Shown in pieces: positions 15,412 through 23,010 of a DNA stretch of 25,518 bases. Under the pieces are notes generated by a model. That model was not told where the DNA came from and made no database searches. It saw only the letters and a program-made list of their open reading frames with translations. A program made the position numbers and the translations under genes. How positions within the stretch are numbered: the first letter of the stretch is position 1; every line of letters begins with the position of its first letter. The DNA is from an uncultured Candidatus Competibacteraceae bacterium (GTDB taxonomy: Bacteria; Pseudomonadota; Gammaproteobacteria; Competibacterales; Competibacteraceae): NCBI GenBank assembly GCA_937872125.1, contig CALMNY010000540.1, positions 1-25,518 of the forward strand, written 5' to 3'.

Positions 15412-16545
15412 TCAGACCGTCGGCGTGACGGCAGGGGTGGCGTCGGGCAGCGGGTTACCGCCCTGCAGGTGCAGCGCGGCGAAACCCGCCGGTCCCTGGG
15501 TGCACAAAACATCGTTCCAATCGATGCCGGCGGCGTCGTCGGGGATGGGCGGGCGCGGTTGAATGACCACCACATCCCGGCCACTGGTCAGCAGGCGTTG
15601 CGCCAGTTTGGCGGCGCTGAGCTGGCCTGCTCCCGAACGATCCTTGTCGGCGAAGATGACGATCTGTTCCACCCCGGCGGGGGGCACAAACTGCTCCATC
15701 AGCACCCGGTTCAAGGTCGACCAGGTCGGGATGCCGGTGGCCTTCCAGCAAGCCAGCGCGGTCTCGATGCCTTCGGCGACACCCAGGATGGACCCGGTGG
15801 GTGCGCCGAGACGAATCGCCCCGCCGCGGGTCTGCAGGTCGCTGGGCCGGGGCATTTCCTTCTTGGCCTTGCGTACCGGCGCTTTGCCGCCCTGGCCATC
15901 GAGAAAGGTGCGATGCATCCCGACGATTTTGTCCGCCGGGTCGCGCACCAGGGCCAGCATGCCCGGATAGTGACCATTGGCTTCCCCGTCCTCGCCCTTG
16001 TAGAAGAGGGCCGGGTGCGCGCGCAGGTCGTGGGGCGTCGGCAGGGCGTCGATGCCGCGTTTGGCCAGGTAGTCCCTGACCAGTTGTCCCGGCCCATCAC
16101 TGGCCGTGGCGACGGGGCAGGAGGCGCGGTAGAGGTCCCGCATGTCCTGCAAGCACCGCTGGTCGCTGCGCTGACGCTCGGGGTCCGTTCCCCGGGAGGC
16201 CGCCGTCGGCTGGGGGGCGTCGGGGAAGACGCGTAAGGCCCCGGCGACCTGTGCCAACGTCGTTTTGAACGACGCGCCCGTCACGGCCATCAACAACTTG
16301 AAGCCGTCGTGAAACGGCCCGCAGGTGTTGCAATAGCCGCCGCCGGTGACCGCGACATCCTTGAACAAGCGAAAGGCGTCACCGTTTTCCCCGCCATGCA
16401 CGGGACAGGGCCCGTGGCGGATACTCCCCGGGCTGCGCTCGAACTGGGCCACGGCCTGTTTGAGCGGGTCGTTGCCCAGTTCATGGAGGAGCGCCAGCCA
16501 GCGCCCGTTGGCGCGGGCTTTAACTTCCCCGACATCGAAGTTCAT
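15412..16545 (-). CDS. Toprim-domain DNA primase with CHC2-type zinc finger (no helicase domain)
   Basis: The 377-residue protein has an N-terminal zinc-binding module (C47-x2-H50 and C72-x2-C75, in HGPCPVHGG and GGGYCNTCG). A linker region follows, including YPGMLALVRDPADKIVG, and then a Toprim domain with VAEGIETALA (E258) and IFADKDRSGAG (D300-x-D302). These are the metal-binding residues of primases. It lacks the replicative helicase domain seen in phage-type fusions, so it is closer to the primase proteins of plasmids and ICEs that prime synthesis on the transferred strand. ATG 16545 has GGAGG six bases upstream and overlaps the previous gene's stop as ATGA. It is the last gene of a minus-strand operon and is followed at once by a terminator. 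Confidence 0.87.
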   Translation of the reverse strand: MNFDVGEVKARANGRWLALLHELGNDPLKQAVAQFERSPGSIRHGPCPVHGGENGDAFRLFKDVAVTGGGYCNTCGPFHDGFKLLMAVTGASFKTTLAQVAGALRVFPDAPQPTAASRGTDPERQRSDQRCLQDMRDLYRASCPVATASDGPGQLVRDYLAKRGIDALPTPHDLRAHPALFYKGEDGEANGHYPGMLALVRDPADKIVGMHRTFLDGQGGKAPVRKAKKEMPRPSDLQTRGGAIRLGAPTGSILGVAEGIETALACWKATGIPTWSTLNRVLMEQFVPPAGVEQIVIFADKDRSGAGQLSAAKLAQRLLTSGRDVVVIQPRPPIPDDAAGIDWNDVLCTQGPAGFAALHLQGGNPLPDATPAVTPTV

Positions 16546-16889
16546 CGTTTCCTCCCGACCTGCCGGCGCAGGTCCTGATAGATGCAGGCCTCCACGTGCT
16601 TGAGGGCCTCCACGTCGTCCCCGGTCAAGCCACCCGTGGCCTGGACCCGCACCACGTCCGCCTTGGGGGCGGAGCGCAGGGCGATCTCCAGACGCAGGTC
16701 GCTGGCCTTCCTGGCCACCCCGCGCAGCTGCTCCAGCCGCTGGGGGGCGACCTTCCGGGTGATATCGAATAGCACCTCGCGGCTGCCCACCCCGCTGAAG
16801 CTGGTCCAGCGTTGTCCGGTCGCGTCCAGCGATTCGGAGAATCTCAGGTAGGGGTACATCCCCAACCCGAGCTTCGCGTTGGTCTTCAT
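16542..16889 (-). CDS. Hypothetical protein (115 aa) between VWA protein and primase
   Basis: ATG 16889 is preceded by a purine-rich GGAGTGGAAAC stretch that serves as a ribosome site. The stop overlaps the primase start by four bases (ATGA), so it belongs to the same operon and is probably translated with the primase. The small soluble product begins MKTNAKLGLGMYPYLRFSE. It has an arginine-rich centre (RLEQLRGVARKASDLRLEI) and a basic C-terminus (YQDLRRQVGRKR), which would fit nucleic acid binding. No known family is recognised. Its conserved-looking position between a CobT-like VWA protein and a primase suggests a part in the same DNA-processing unit. Confidence 0.7.
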   Translation of the reverse strand: MKTNAKLGLGMYPYLRFSESLDATGQRWTSFSGVGSREVLFDITRKVAPQRLEQLRGVARKASDLRLEIALRSAPKADVVRVQATGGLTGDDVEALKHVEACIYQDLRRQVGRKR

Positions 16890-16963
16890 GTTTCCACTCC
16901 ATGCGCCACCCGCTGCCACGGGTAAGCGCCAGGTAATAGGACCTTGGCAGAGGTTGGGCGGCC

Positions 16964-18730
16964 TTAACGGCGTGCCCGCAGCTGGGATTTGAGCATCCCG
17001 AACAGCGCCCCGCGGAGATCCGCCAGTTGTTCCACGTTGGCGTGCTCCGGGAACATGGCCTTCACCGGGGCATCGTTGCCGATGCCGATGCCGAAGGTTT
17101 CCACTCCGGCCCGGGTCAGTCCGTCGACGACCGTGACCACCCCCTCCATGTCGTTGGGATGGCCGTCGGTGAGGACGAAGACCATCTTTCTCGGCTCCTT
17201 CATGGCCAGGATGTGTGCGCCCGTCCAGGTCAGGGCCTCGGCCAGGGGCGTCCCGCCATGGGCCTCCAGGTCGAAGCGGTTCGCATGCTTGCGAATCGGT
17301 TCACCGGGGTTGAGGACCACCCCGACGGCGCTGCCACGCACCGTGTAGGGGAACACCGCCACCCCGACCTTGGTGCCGGGAATGGCTTCCATCGCCAAGG
17401 TCGCCGCGAGCAAGCTCTCGGTGGCCACCTCCAGCGGGCGCCCGTTCATGCTGCCGGAGGTATCCAGCAGCAGCCAGATCGCGGTGTTGACCGCGATGGT
17501 TTCCGCCTTGCGCACGCGTAAGGCGTCGTCCCCCAGGCGGTAGCGCCAGATTTTGTCCATGGCATACCTTCCGCCAAACACCGCCGTCCGCGCGGGCAGG
17601 CGTTCTTCCGCTTCCAGGAAGCTGACCATCGCCCCGCGAAGGGCCCGTGAGGACACGAGGACGTGCCCCAGATCGACCCGGCCGTATTCCTTGACCGGTT
17701 TCGCGGCGGGCACCTCAGGCAGGTAGCGGTTGGCGGGCTGCTCGTTCGCCTTGGCGTTGAGCTGATCCAGCGCCGCTTGGCCGATATCCCAGCGCCGGGG
17801 ATCCACGACCCCCTGGGCGGCCTCGGCTTCGAGGCGATCCAGCCAGCTTCCCGCACCCGTACCCCCACTGCCGGTCGTGTTCCCCGCGGTGGAGGAAGGG
17901 TTCCCGGAGGCGTTCTGGTCCTGACCCTGGCCTTGGCTTTTGCCTTGACCCTGGTCCTGACCCTGGCCTTGGCTTTGGCCTTGACCCTGGTCCTGACCCT
18001 GGTCCTGACCTTGATCCTGACCCTGGCCTTGACCCTGGTCCTGACCTTGATCCTGATCCTGACCCTGGCCTTGGCCTTGGCCTTGCTGAGGAGGCTGCTT
18101 TTCCTGAGCCAGGAAGGCGACAACCTCCTTCGCCAAGGCTTCGGCTTCGGCCGTGCTGTTCACGGCCTTGATCCCCTCCGAGATCAGCGCCCAATAGCGC
18201 TGCTCGAAATCGGCTCCATACTGAGCCAGAAGCACCTCGCGGGTGGCCGCGGTAATGTCGGCCGTATCCTGGCCGAGCACCGTCTCCCGCAAGCGGTAGA
18301 TGGTGTAGCGCACCAGCACATCCGTGGGCGCATCCTCTTCCGTGGCGGCCTGGAAGTACCACCCCTTCATGACCGATATCATGTTGGCCAGGGCGGAAGC
18401 CGCGCCGGCGAACTTGAGCGTCATGCGGCGCTCGATGTGGATGTCATCGAAGACATTGATTAGTGTCTTCATGAGGGGATTGCCGAGGTTCCGTTCGTAG
18501 ACGGCATACTCGGAGAAACAGAAGTGCGCCCCCTCATGAAAGACCACCCCGCGTGCGGTGTGCAGCGCGTGGTCGTCTTCATTCGGAAGCCGGGGCAGGT
18601 TGATGACCCCATGGACGGGGTCGGAGTAGCCGGTGTCCCCAGAGATGGACACCTTCATGCCCTTAACCTCACTCACCAGGGTGGCGAGGAAACGCAGGGC
18701 GCCGTGCATTCTTTCAGCAAATGTCATCAT
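16964..18730 (-). CDS. CobT-like VWA-domain protein with N-terminal HExxH metallopeptidase-like motif
   Basis: The protein has 588 residues. Residues ~60-110 carry HEGAH (H65-E66...H69) and then NVFDDIHIERRM, the layout of putative zinc-peptidase domains that precede VWA domains. A Gln/Gly/Asp dipeptide repeat spans ~215-272. The C-terminal VWA domain (about 415-585) has a complete metal-ion site: DTSGS (D423, S425, S427), HGGTP (T494) and LTDGHPND (D522). CobT-type VWA proteins work with MoxR/CobS-type AAA+ ATPases as chaperone or metal-insertion machines; relatives occur in SXT and IncA/C elements beside DUF3150. Two adjacent ATG codons (18730 and 18727) follow GGAG. No ATPase gene is adjacent in this window. 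It is second in the minus-strand operon after the DUF3150 gene. Confidence 0.85.
   Translation of the reverse strand: MMTFAERMHGALRFLATLVSEVKGMKVSISGDTGYSDPVHGVINLPRLPNEDDHALHTARGVVFHEGAHFCFSEYAVYERNLGNPLMKTLINVFDDIHIERRMTLKFAGAASALANMISVMKGWYFQAATEEDAPTDVLVRYTIYRLRETVLGQDTADITAATREVLLAQYGADFEQRYWALISEGIKAVNSTAEAEALAKEVVAFLAQEKQPPQQGQGQGQGQDQDQGQDQGQGQGQDQGQDQGQDQGQGQSQGQGQDQGQGKSQGQGQDQNASGNPSSTAGNTTGSGGTGAGSWLDRLEAEAAQGVVDPRRWDIGQAALDQLNAKANEQPANRYLPEVPAAKPVKEYGRVDLGHVLVSSRALRGAMVSFLEAEERLPARTAVFGGRYAMDKIWRYRLGDDALRVRKAETIAVNTAIWLLLDTSGSMNGRPLEVATESLLAATLAMEAIPGTKVGVAVFPYTVRGSAVGVVLNPGEPIRKHANRFDLEAHGGTPLAEALTWTGAHILAMKEPRKMVFVLTDGHPNDMEGVVTVVDGLTRAGVETFGIGIGNDAPVKAMFPEHANVEQLADLRGALFGMLKSQLRARR
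17915..18088 (-). repeat. Tandem Gln-Gly/Gln-Asp coding repeat inside the VWA gene
   Basis: About 58 codons alternate Gln with Gly, Asp, or rarely Ser or Lys. At DNA level this is a degenerate 6-base repeat of CAGGGC/CAGGAC type on the coding strand. It forms a hydrophilic flexible linker between the HExxH domain and the VWA domain. Such arrays expand and contract easily. Confidence 0.9.
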
Positions 18731-18798
18731 TGCGAACTCCAAAGGCGCCACCGTCCTGGCGCCAGAAAGGGCATGAATTCCCGTGACGGCGGGGAGCA

Positions 18799-18819
18799 AC
18801 GGGATGCGGGGCATCCCGT
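18799..18819 (-). other. Strong hairpin between DUF3150 and VWA genes
   Basis: A perfect 9-bp stem (ACGGGATGC/GCATCCCGT) with a three-base loop lies in the 108-base gap between the two genes. There is no T-run after it on the transcribed strand, so it is not an ordinary terminator. It could protect the mRNA end, set the ratio of the two products, or bind a regulator. Confidence 0.6.
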
Positions 18820-18838
18820 GCGGCAAGGCCAGGGACCG

Positions 18839-19810
18839 TTACCAGATGGAGCGCCGCTCACGTGGACGGACCACTGGCGCGGGGCTGGTCAGGGTGAGCT
18901 CCGGCGGGACCGGGGGGGTGGGGGTGGGCTGCGACGCGGGGGCCGTGGCGGGAGGCGACACCGGCACCGTCGGGTGCTGGGTCACCGCGCCAACGAGGCG
19001 GTCAATTGCGATGTCGCGGATGTCCTTATTCGCCAGCCGCAGCACCAGGGCCACAATGGCCTGGTACGCGCCGGCCTGGTAGGGTCCGGTCGCCGGCAGT
19101 TTGGCGAGGACATCATCGATGTCCGCCATCACCTTCAGCGCATCGGCGCTGACGAAGCGCAGCCCCCAGAGTTTCTCCCGCAGGCGGGAGAGCACGTTGA
19201 GGGATTTGGCGGTGCATTCCGCCCGCCCCTTGAATGATCCCTCGTAGGCCAGTTTGGCCTCCTGCGCGACCTCATCCAGGAGGGTGCCCGGAAGCTCCTC
19301 CACCGCCGCCTGCAACGCCTCCGGCGCACACGCGGCCGGACCGAGGACAAAGGGCGTGACCCGGAATTCCGGGGGGTGCTGGCGGGCCGTGGCGCGGGAC
19401 GCCGCGGCCCGGATCACCTCGCTCCACTCGGCGTTCTGGTCCGCCCACTGCGCGACCAGGCTGTCCCGCTCACGGAGGATCTCCGCGGCGAGCTGGTCGT
19501 ATTTCCCTTTGATGATTTCCAGGGTGGCGATGAGCTCATCCGCCTTGTCCAGGGGGATGGCATACCCGCCGAGAAACCGCGTGCCCACCGCGAGACATTC
19601 GCGGTAAGCGGCGGCGCGCAAGGTGGCAAGCCCTTGCAGCTTCGTGGGGTCGAGGTACTTGAGGGTACCGAGTGAGGCGATTTCCGCGGGCGGGATGCCC
19701 GAGAGGTCGCCGCGCAGGTCCTCGGCCTGGATCTTGGTCCGGCCGGACCAGGAAGTGATCGTGAGGATGACGATCGCGATCTGATCGACGATGGTCTTGG
19801 TGACGTTCAT
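18839..19810 (-). CDS. DUF3150-family protein (partner of CobT-like VWA protein)
   Basis: The 323-residue protein begins NVTKTIVDQIAIVILTITSWSG, continues through helices including GGYAIPLDKADELIATLE and RDSLVAQWADQ, and ends in a Pro/Thr tail (PTPTPPVPPE). The start and the helical layout match DUF3150 proteins, whose genes in SXT/IncA/C elements and some phages lie beside a CobS-like ATPase and a VWA gene. The function is unknown. ATG 19810 has GGAG upstream; an in-frame ATG at 19822 would add four residues. It is the first gene of the minus-strand operon down to 15412, so the promoter should lie in 19811-19950, where no clear -35/-10 pair is visible. Confidence 0.72.
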   Translation of the reverse strand: MNVTKTIVDQIAIVILTITSWSGRTKIQAEDLRGDLSGIPPAEIASLGTLKYLDPTKLQGLATLRAAAYRECLAVGTRFLGGYAIPLDKADELIATLEIIKGKYDQLAAEILRERDSLVAQWADQNAEWSEVIRAAASRATARQHPPEFRVTPFVLGPAACAPEALQAAVEELPGTLLDEVAQEAKLAYEGSFKGRAECTAKSLNVLSRLREKLWGLRFVSADALKVMADIDDVLAKLPATGPYQAGAYQAIVALVLRLANKDIRDIAIDRLVGAVTQHPTVPVSPPATAPASQPTPTPPVPPELTLTSPAPVVRPRERRSIW

Positions 19811-20398
19811 GGTTTTCTCCACTGCGGTGCGCGGCCGCTAAGGGGGGGGAGAGGGGGATGAGTCGGGGCGCAAGCCGACAGGCTCATATCCGCCACACCA
19901 CGGTCGATACCACCAGGCGGGTGGAGTGAACGGGTGAGCGGGCAATCGCTGGAATACTCGCCAGCACAAGGACGCACACAGGCGTCAGGGAAAAGCGCGG
20001 CGCCAGTCGGCGCGCGGGGGCGCGCACGCAGCGTGACGCGGGGGCGGGCAGGGGCCCGGGGATGCAGGGGGCCGCACGGGGGCGGCGGGACCGGGAGGGG
20101 CGCGCGGGCAGAGGTCGGGGCTCAGCTCCCCGTCGCGGCCGCACCCACGGCAGGGCACGGCGCGCCGGTGACGGTCATGGCGCGGGGTAACCCGGTGGCC
20201 GACCCGGGGGGCCGGAGCGGGCACAGGCGCCTTGGCAGGGTCAGTCGCCGGACTGGCGGCGCGGACTGAGGCGCAGGTCGCTGACAAACAGCTTGGGACG
20301 AAGGTTACTCGGGCGCCGCGGTGCGTGCAATGACGGCGTTCACCCCCGGCGCTCCCGCCCCGAACCGCCGGCGGCTCGCGCGCCGGCAGGGGGCGGCT
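19811..20398. other. 588-base stretch without a convincing gene
   Basis: The stretch is very GC-rich. An imperfect inverted repeat (ATGAG-TCGG with CCGA-CTCAT) lies at 19859-19888. On the minus strand the frame after the stop at 20399 stays open down to 19985. That reading includes a zinc-ribbon-like PCRGCGRDGELSPDLC, but its only start is a TTG at 20287 with no ribosome site and its composition is low-complexity. It could be a short Cys protein or a gene remnant. This is also where a CobS-like ATPase gene would be expected, and none is present. Confidence 0.35.
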
Positions 20399-21229
20399 TC
20401 AGGCCGTTTCCTCGGCGTCGTCATGCTCGCTGACGCGCGCGATATCGCTCAGATTATGCTGCACGGCTTCGAGGAATTCCTGCTCCGACGGCACCGTTTC
20501 GGCAGGCGCGACGTCGGCGTCCGCTCCGGCCGCCGTCGCGTCGCCGCGCAGGCGCTTGTGGTACGACTCCCGCAACTCCCGCGCCTCCTTCTCCAGTTTC
20601 TGCCGCGCGGCGCGCATGGCTTCATTGGAGGCCTCGATCTGCGCATTGGCAAAGGCGAACAGGTCCCGGCGCCAGTCATAGGTGAGCATCATCCATTCCG
20701 CCGTCCCGAGAATGCCATAGAGGTGCAGCAAGTCCAGTTTGCGGACCATGCGGTCATAGATTTCCAGCAGCAGCATGAACCGCCGGGCGCGCGGCGAGTA
20801 AATGACGGCGCTGCGCGTGGCCGCGGCGGTGTACTTGGCCTCGCCGACAATGCCTTCGCCCTGACAGAGCACATCGACCCGCTGATCTTCCCGGGTCAGT
20901 TTCTGATAGAGCTCCTCGAAGCTTTTGTCCATCACGCGATGCAGGGCGGTGGCCGCTTGCGGCGCCACCTGGGTGAGGATGGTGTCGCTGCGATACAGCG
21001 CATCCGAGAGCTTGGCGAACACGCGCTGAAAGACTTTCTGGCTCTGGTCGGTATTCAGGGTGATGTCCTCGGTGACATAGGGTTTCGAGGACTCGTCGCG
21101 CAGCATGCTGAACATGATGATCAACAGGCGATCCGGCCGGGTTCGCAGGTCGTAGATATTCCGCCGGCGCACGGGGGAGGAACGGCGCCGGGGGGGCGGG
21201 GCATCGGGATCGCGCGGCACATCGGGCAT
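20399..21229 (-). CDS. AcaB/DUF1845-like integrative element protein
   Basis: The 276-residue protein has a basic, Arg/Pro-rich N-terminus, then IYDLRTRPDRLLIIMFSML. The central part carries YSPRARRFMLLLEIYDRMVRKLD and YGILGTAEWMMLTYDWRRDLF. The later segment (SPRARR, LL..YDR, two long helices) resembles DUF1845-type proteins of ICEs, which include the AcaB regulator of IncA/C plasmids. A coiled-coil-like stretch (RAARQKLEKEARELRESYHK) and an acidic C-terminus follow. ATG 21229 has GAGGAG seven bases upstream. That site sits inside a 10-bp palindrome (CCTCATGAGG, 21238-21247), which might be an operator. Family assignment is from memory of the pattern and is moderate. Confidence 0.5.
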   Translation of the reverse strand: MPDVPRDPDAPPPRRRSSPVRRRNIYDLRTRPDRLLIIMFSMLRDESSKPYVTEDITLNTDQSQKVFQRVFAKLSDALYRSDTILTQVAPQAATALHRVMDKSFEELYQKLTREDQRVDVLCQGEGIVGEAKYTAAATRSAVIYSPRARRFMLLLEIYDRMVRKLDLLHLYGILGTAEWMMLTYDWRRDLFAFANAQIEASNEAMRAARQKLEKEARELRESYHKRLRGDATAAGADADVAPAETVPSEQEFLEAVQHNLSDIARVSEHDDAEETA

Positions 21230-21391
21230 GGCAGGCTCCTCATGAGGGAAGGCGCTTAATCTAGCGCCACCGCCCGGCCCTTTTGCGCGGAATGTGCCAG
21301 GCGGATTTCGCTGATACCCGGCATTTTGGCGCGCTGGGCGACCTGCCGGACTCGCGGCCGCCGCCGCCGCGGCGCCAGGGGTGAGCGGCCC

Positions 21392-21420
21392 TTGCGACTG
21401 CCGTTGGCCGCGGGTACACT
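21392..21420 (+). promoter_or_regulatory. Sigma70-like promoter TTGCGA-17-TACACT
   Basis: TTGCGA (21392-21397) and TACACT (21415-21420) are separated by exactly 17 bases. Each matches the consensus at four of six positions, including the key TTG and the TA/T of the -10. It points right into a non-coding stretch that ends in a hairpin plus T-run. Confidence 0.4.
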
Positions 21421-21426
21421 CCAGCC

Positions 21427-21537
21427 ATTGCCACCTGCGGCGCGGGCGTATTCAGGCGGCCGTACCCGCCGTCCCGCGCCCGGCGGCCGCGCCCGTAACC
21501 GCTCCCGGGGCGTGAGGCCGGGTAGCCCGGTTTTTTT
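21427..21537 (+). ncRNA. Candidate small RNA of about 110 nt
   Basis: Transcription from the TTGCGA/TACACT promoter would begin near 21427 and end at the hairpin/T-run at 21516-21537. No open frame with a start and ribosome site fills the interval. The RNA would be very GC-rich with several self-complementary CCGCGG/GGCC segments. This is a structural inference only. The surrounding 21248-21734 shows no convincing gene. Confidence 0.3.
21516..21537 (+). terminator. Hairpin with T7 run
   Basis: CCGGG-tag-CCCGG (21518-21530) is followed by seven T (21531-21537), with two more possible G-U pairs at the base. The stem is short but GC-only. It is a plausible plus-strand intrinsic terminator with no protein gene directly before it. 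Confidence 0.5.
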
Positions 21538-21734
21538 GCGCCAGCGGCGCCGAGGTAGCTTGCCTCGCCTCTCAATAAGCGATTCGGCCACCGTGCTCCG
21601 TTCCGCCGGGTGGTCCCTGCCTGATCACGGGCGCGCCTGCGTCCGCTCCTTTCTGATGCGGCTTGGTTCCGGGCCTGTTCGGCTGTTCTGCTCCTGACCG
21701 CCGCGTTACCGCGGGTATCGCGACGGTGGCGGCG

Positions 21735-21843
21735 TGTCCCCGCGCTGGCGGGACAGGGTTTTCTGGTCGCGCGACATGGCGACCCTAAGGTGCATTCCGT
21801 TCGCAACGGGATGTTTTTGGCAATGAGTCGGATCTGCGATCCG
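21735..21843 (+). promoter_or_regulatory. Structured leader with four successive stem-loops before the gene at 21855
   Basis: Four inverted repeats lie in a row: TGTCC(C)CGC with GCGGGACA (21735-21755, one bulge); GGTCGC/GCGACC (21765-21784); a 19-base near-palindrome centred on CCGTT-cgc-AACGG (21794-21812); and CGGATC-tgc-GATCCG (21829-21843). The last one touches the GGGAG ribosome site (21843-21847) eight bases before the ATG. This could be a translational control leader, operator array or single-strand initiation site. Confidence 0.5.
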
Positions 21844-21854
21844 GGAGACTTGAC

Positions 21855-22670
21855 ATGGCAATTCAATTCGACAATGGCGGCGAACTGGTTTCCTATCGGC
21901 CGGTGGCCGAACGGATTCCGGAGTTTATCGCGCTGTACCCACCCCGGGAGGGCTGGGCGGTGCACAAGGAAGTGATCATGGGCGAGGCGCTGTTCCCCGA
22001 GCGGATGGCGCTGTACCGCCTCTGCGTGGAGAAGGGCAAGGACCCCACGACGATGGGCGTGCCGGCCTTTCCCGCCACCCTGGTCATGGTGCGCTCCGCG
22101 CTCTACAACCCCGACCAGAAGCTGATCGCCGAGGCGCACGCCCTCGGGAATCTGCGCGGTGAGAAGGACCTGGAGGCCCTGGAGACGGCCGCCTTTGGCC
22201 GCCTGATGACCGCCGTCGGCATCGTCGGCGATGTGGCGGGCGAGGTTCACGCCGCACCGGTCGCGCACGCCGCACCGGCGGTGGGCACCCCGGACGCCGC
22301 CACGGGCCCGCAGGAGATCGTCCCGGTCCCACTCGCCGCGACGCGCTATGGACGCCCCGGGGTGAATGAGGCGCGCCCTGCTCCGGCGCTGCAGGCGGAT
22401 CCGGAGCGGACGAGCGGGTCGGCGACCCCCCCGGCCGCGCCGGAGGAACGGGCCCCCGCGCCCACGCCGTCCCTGCCGCCGGTCGTCGATGATCCCGGTG
22501 ACCCCGGCGAGCCTGGTGAGCCTGGTGAGCCAGCGCCGGTGCTGGAGCCCGTCCCCCTGGTGCTCACGGCGCAGATCGCGGCCCTGGCGGAAGCCAAGGG
22601 TCAGGAGCCGCCCGTACCCACCAGCCCCCGGCATGCCCGGGAGATTCTCAAGGCGTTGAGGAACCTGTAA
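21855..22670 (+). CDS. Possible single-strand annealing/ssDNA-associated protein with Pro-rich C-terminus
   Basis: The 271-residue protein has a compact N-terminal domain of about 125 residues. It begins AIQFDNGGELVSYRPVAERI, continues with LYPPREGWAVHKEV, and ends with KDLEALETAAFGRLMTAVGI (105-123). The E-T-A-A-x-G-R-hydrophobic-x-x-x-x-G element is common in phage and mobile-element proteins of the Erf/Rad52-like annealing group and in related uncharacterised proteins. That is the only basis for the call. After ~130 residues the chain is Pro/Ala-rich with a GEPGEPGEP repeat (about 217-227). A short C-terminal helix ends SPRHAREILKALRNL, which might bind a partner. ATG 21855 has GGGAG eight bases upstream. 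The upstream leader has four stem-loops. SXT-type elements encode Bet/Exo recombinases in the comparable region. Confidence 0.45.
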   Translation: MAIQFDNGGELVSYRPVAERIPEFIALYPPREGWAVHKEVIMGEALFPERMALYRLCVEKGKDPTTMGVPAFPATLVMVRSALYNPDQKLIAEAHALGNLRGEKDLEALETAAFGRLMTAVGIVGDVAGEVHAAPVAHAAPAVGTPDAATGPQEIVPVPLAATRYGRPGVNEARPAPALQADPERTSGSATPPAAPEERAPAPTPSLPPVVDDPGDPGEPGEPGEPAPVLEPVPLVLTAQIAALAEAKGQEPPVPTSPRHAREILKALRNL

Positions 22671-22734
22671 TCCGACCCCGTCGCCAGGGAAGGCGCACGT
22701 CGGCTCGGGCAGCAGCCAGCAGGAGACACGGCGG

Positions 22735-22929
22735 ATGAGAACCCACGTCTATCAGGCCGCCCGCGGCGTCTTACAGTTAGCGGAGGGACGCCAGGTGGAC
22801 GTGCCCCCCGCCCTGGCGCGCCGGGTAGCTGACCTGGAAAGGTCAGACGCCCGGCTGCTCATCGCCCTCTGGGCGATCGCCGCCGAATATGCCACCCCGG
22901 TGGATGAGATCGTCATGCACCGGGACTAA
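22735..22929 (+). CDS. Small hypothetical protein (64 aa)
   Basis: ATG 22735 is preceded by AGGAG about nine bases upstream. The product is helical and soluble: MRTHVYQAARGVLQLAEGRQ, followed by VPPALARRVADLERSD and ARLLIALWAIAAEYATPVDE. No family is recognised. It sits 64 bases after the annealing-like gene and 16 bases before a strong terminator, so it is the last gene of that plus-strand unit. The length, ribosome site and placement before the terminator favour a real gene. Confidence 0.65.
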   Translation: MRTHVYQAARGVLQLAEGRQVDVPPALARRVADLERSDARLLIALWAIAAEYATPVDEIVMHRD

Positions 22930-22945
22930 ACCCCCCACCCCCTCT

Positions 22946-22972
22946 AACCAGACCTCGCGTCTGGTTTTTTTT
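22946..22972 (+). terminator. Strong Rho-independent terminator
   Basis: AACCAGAC and GTCTGGTT form a perfect 8-bp stem with a five-base loop, followed by a run of eight T (22965-22972). It lies 16 bases after the stop of the 64-aa gene. Confidence 0.93.
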
Positions 22973-23010
22973 GCCGTGACCCCGGGCGCGGCCCGCCGGC
23001 GAGCGCGCCC

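Noticed and set aside
19985..20287. Minus-strand 100-codon frame with a zinc-ribbon-like CRGC...C segment
   Set aside because: Only a TTG start without ribosome site and low-complexity flanks; kept as a remark in the gene-free stretch rather than as a gene.
21261..22634. 457-codon minus-strand frame across the structured leader and annealing-like gene
   Set aside because: It crosses a terminator-like hairpin and is opposite a gene with a good ribosome site; composition is Arg/Gly-rich and matches nothing.
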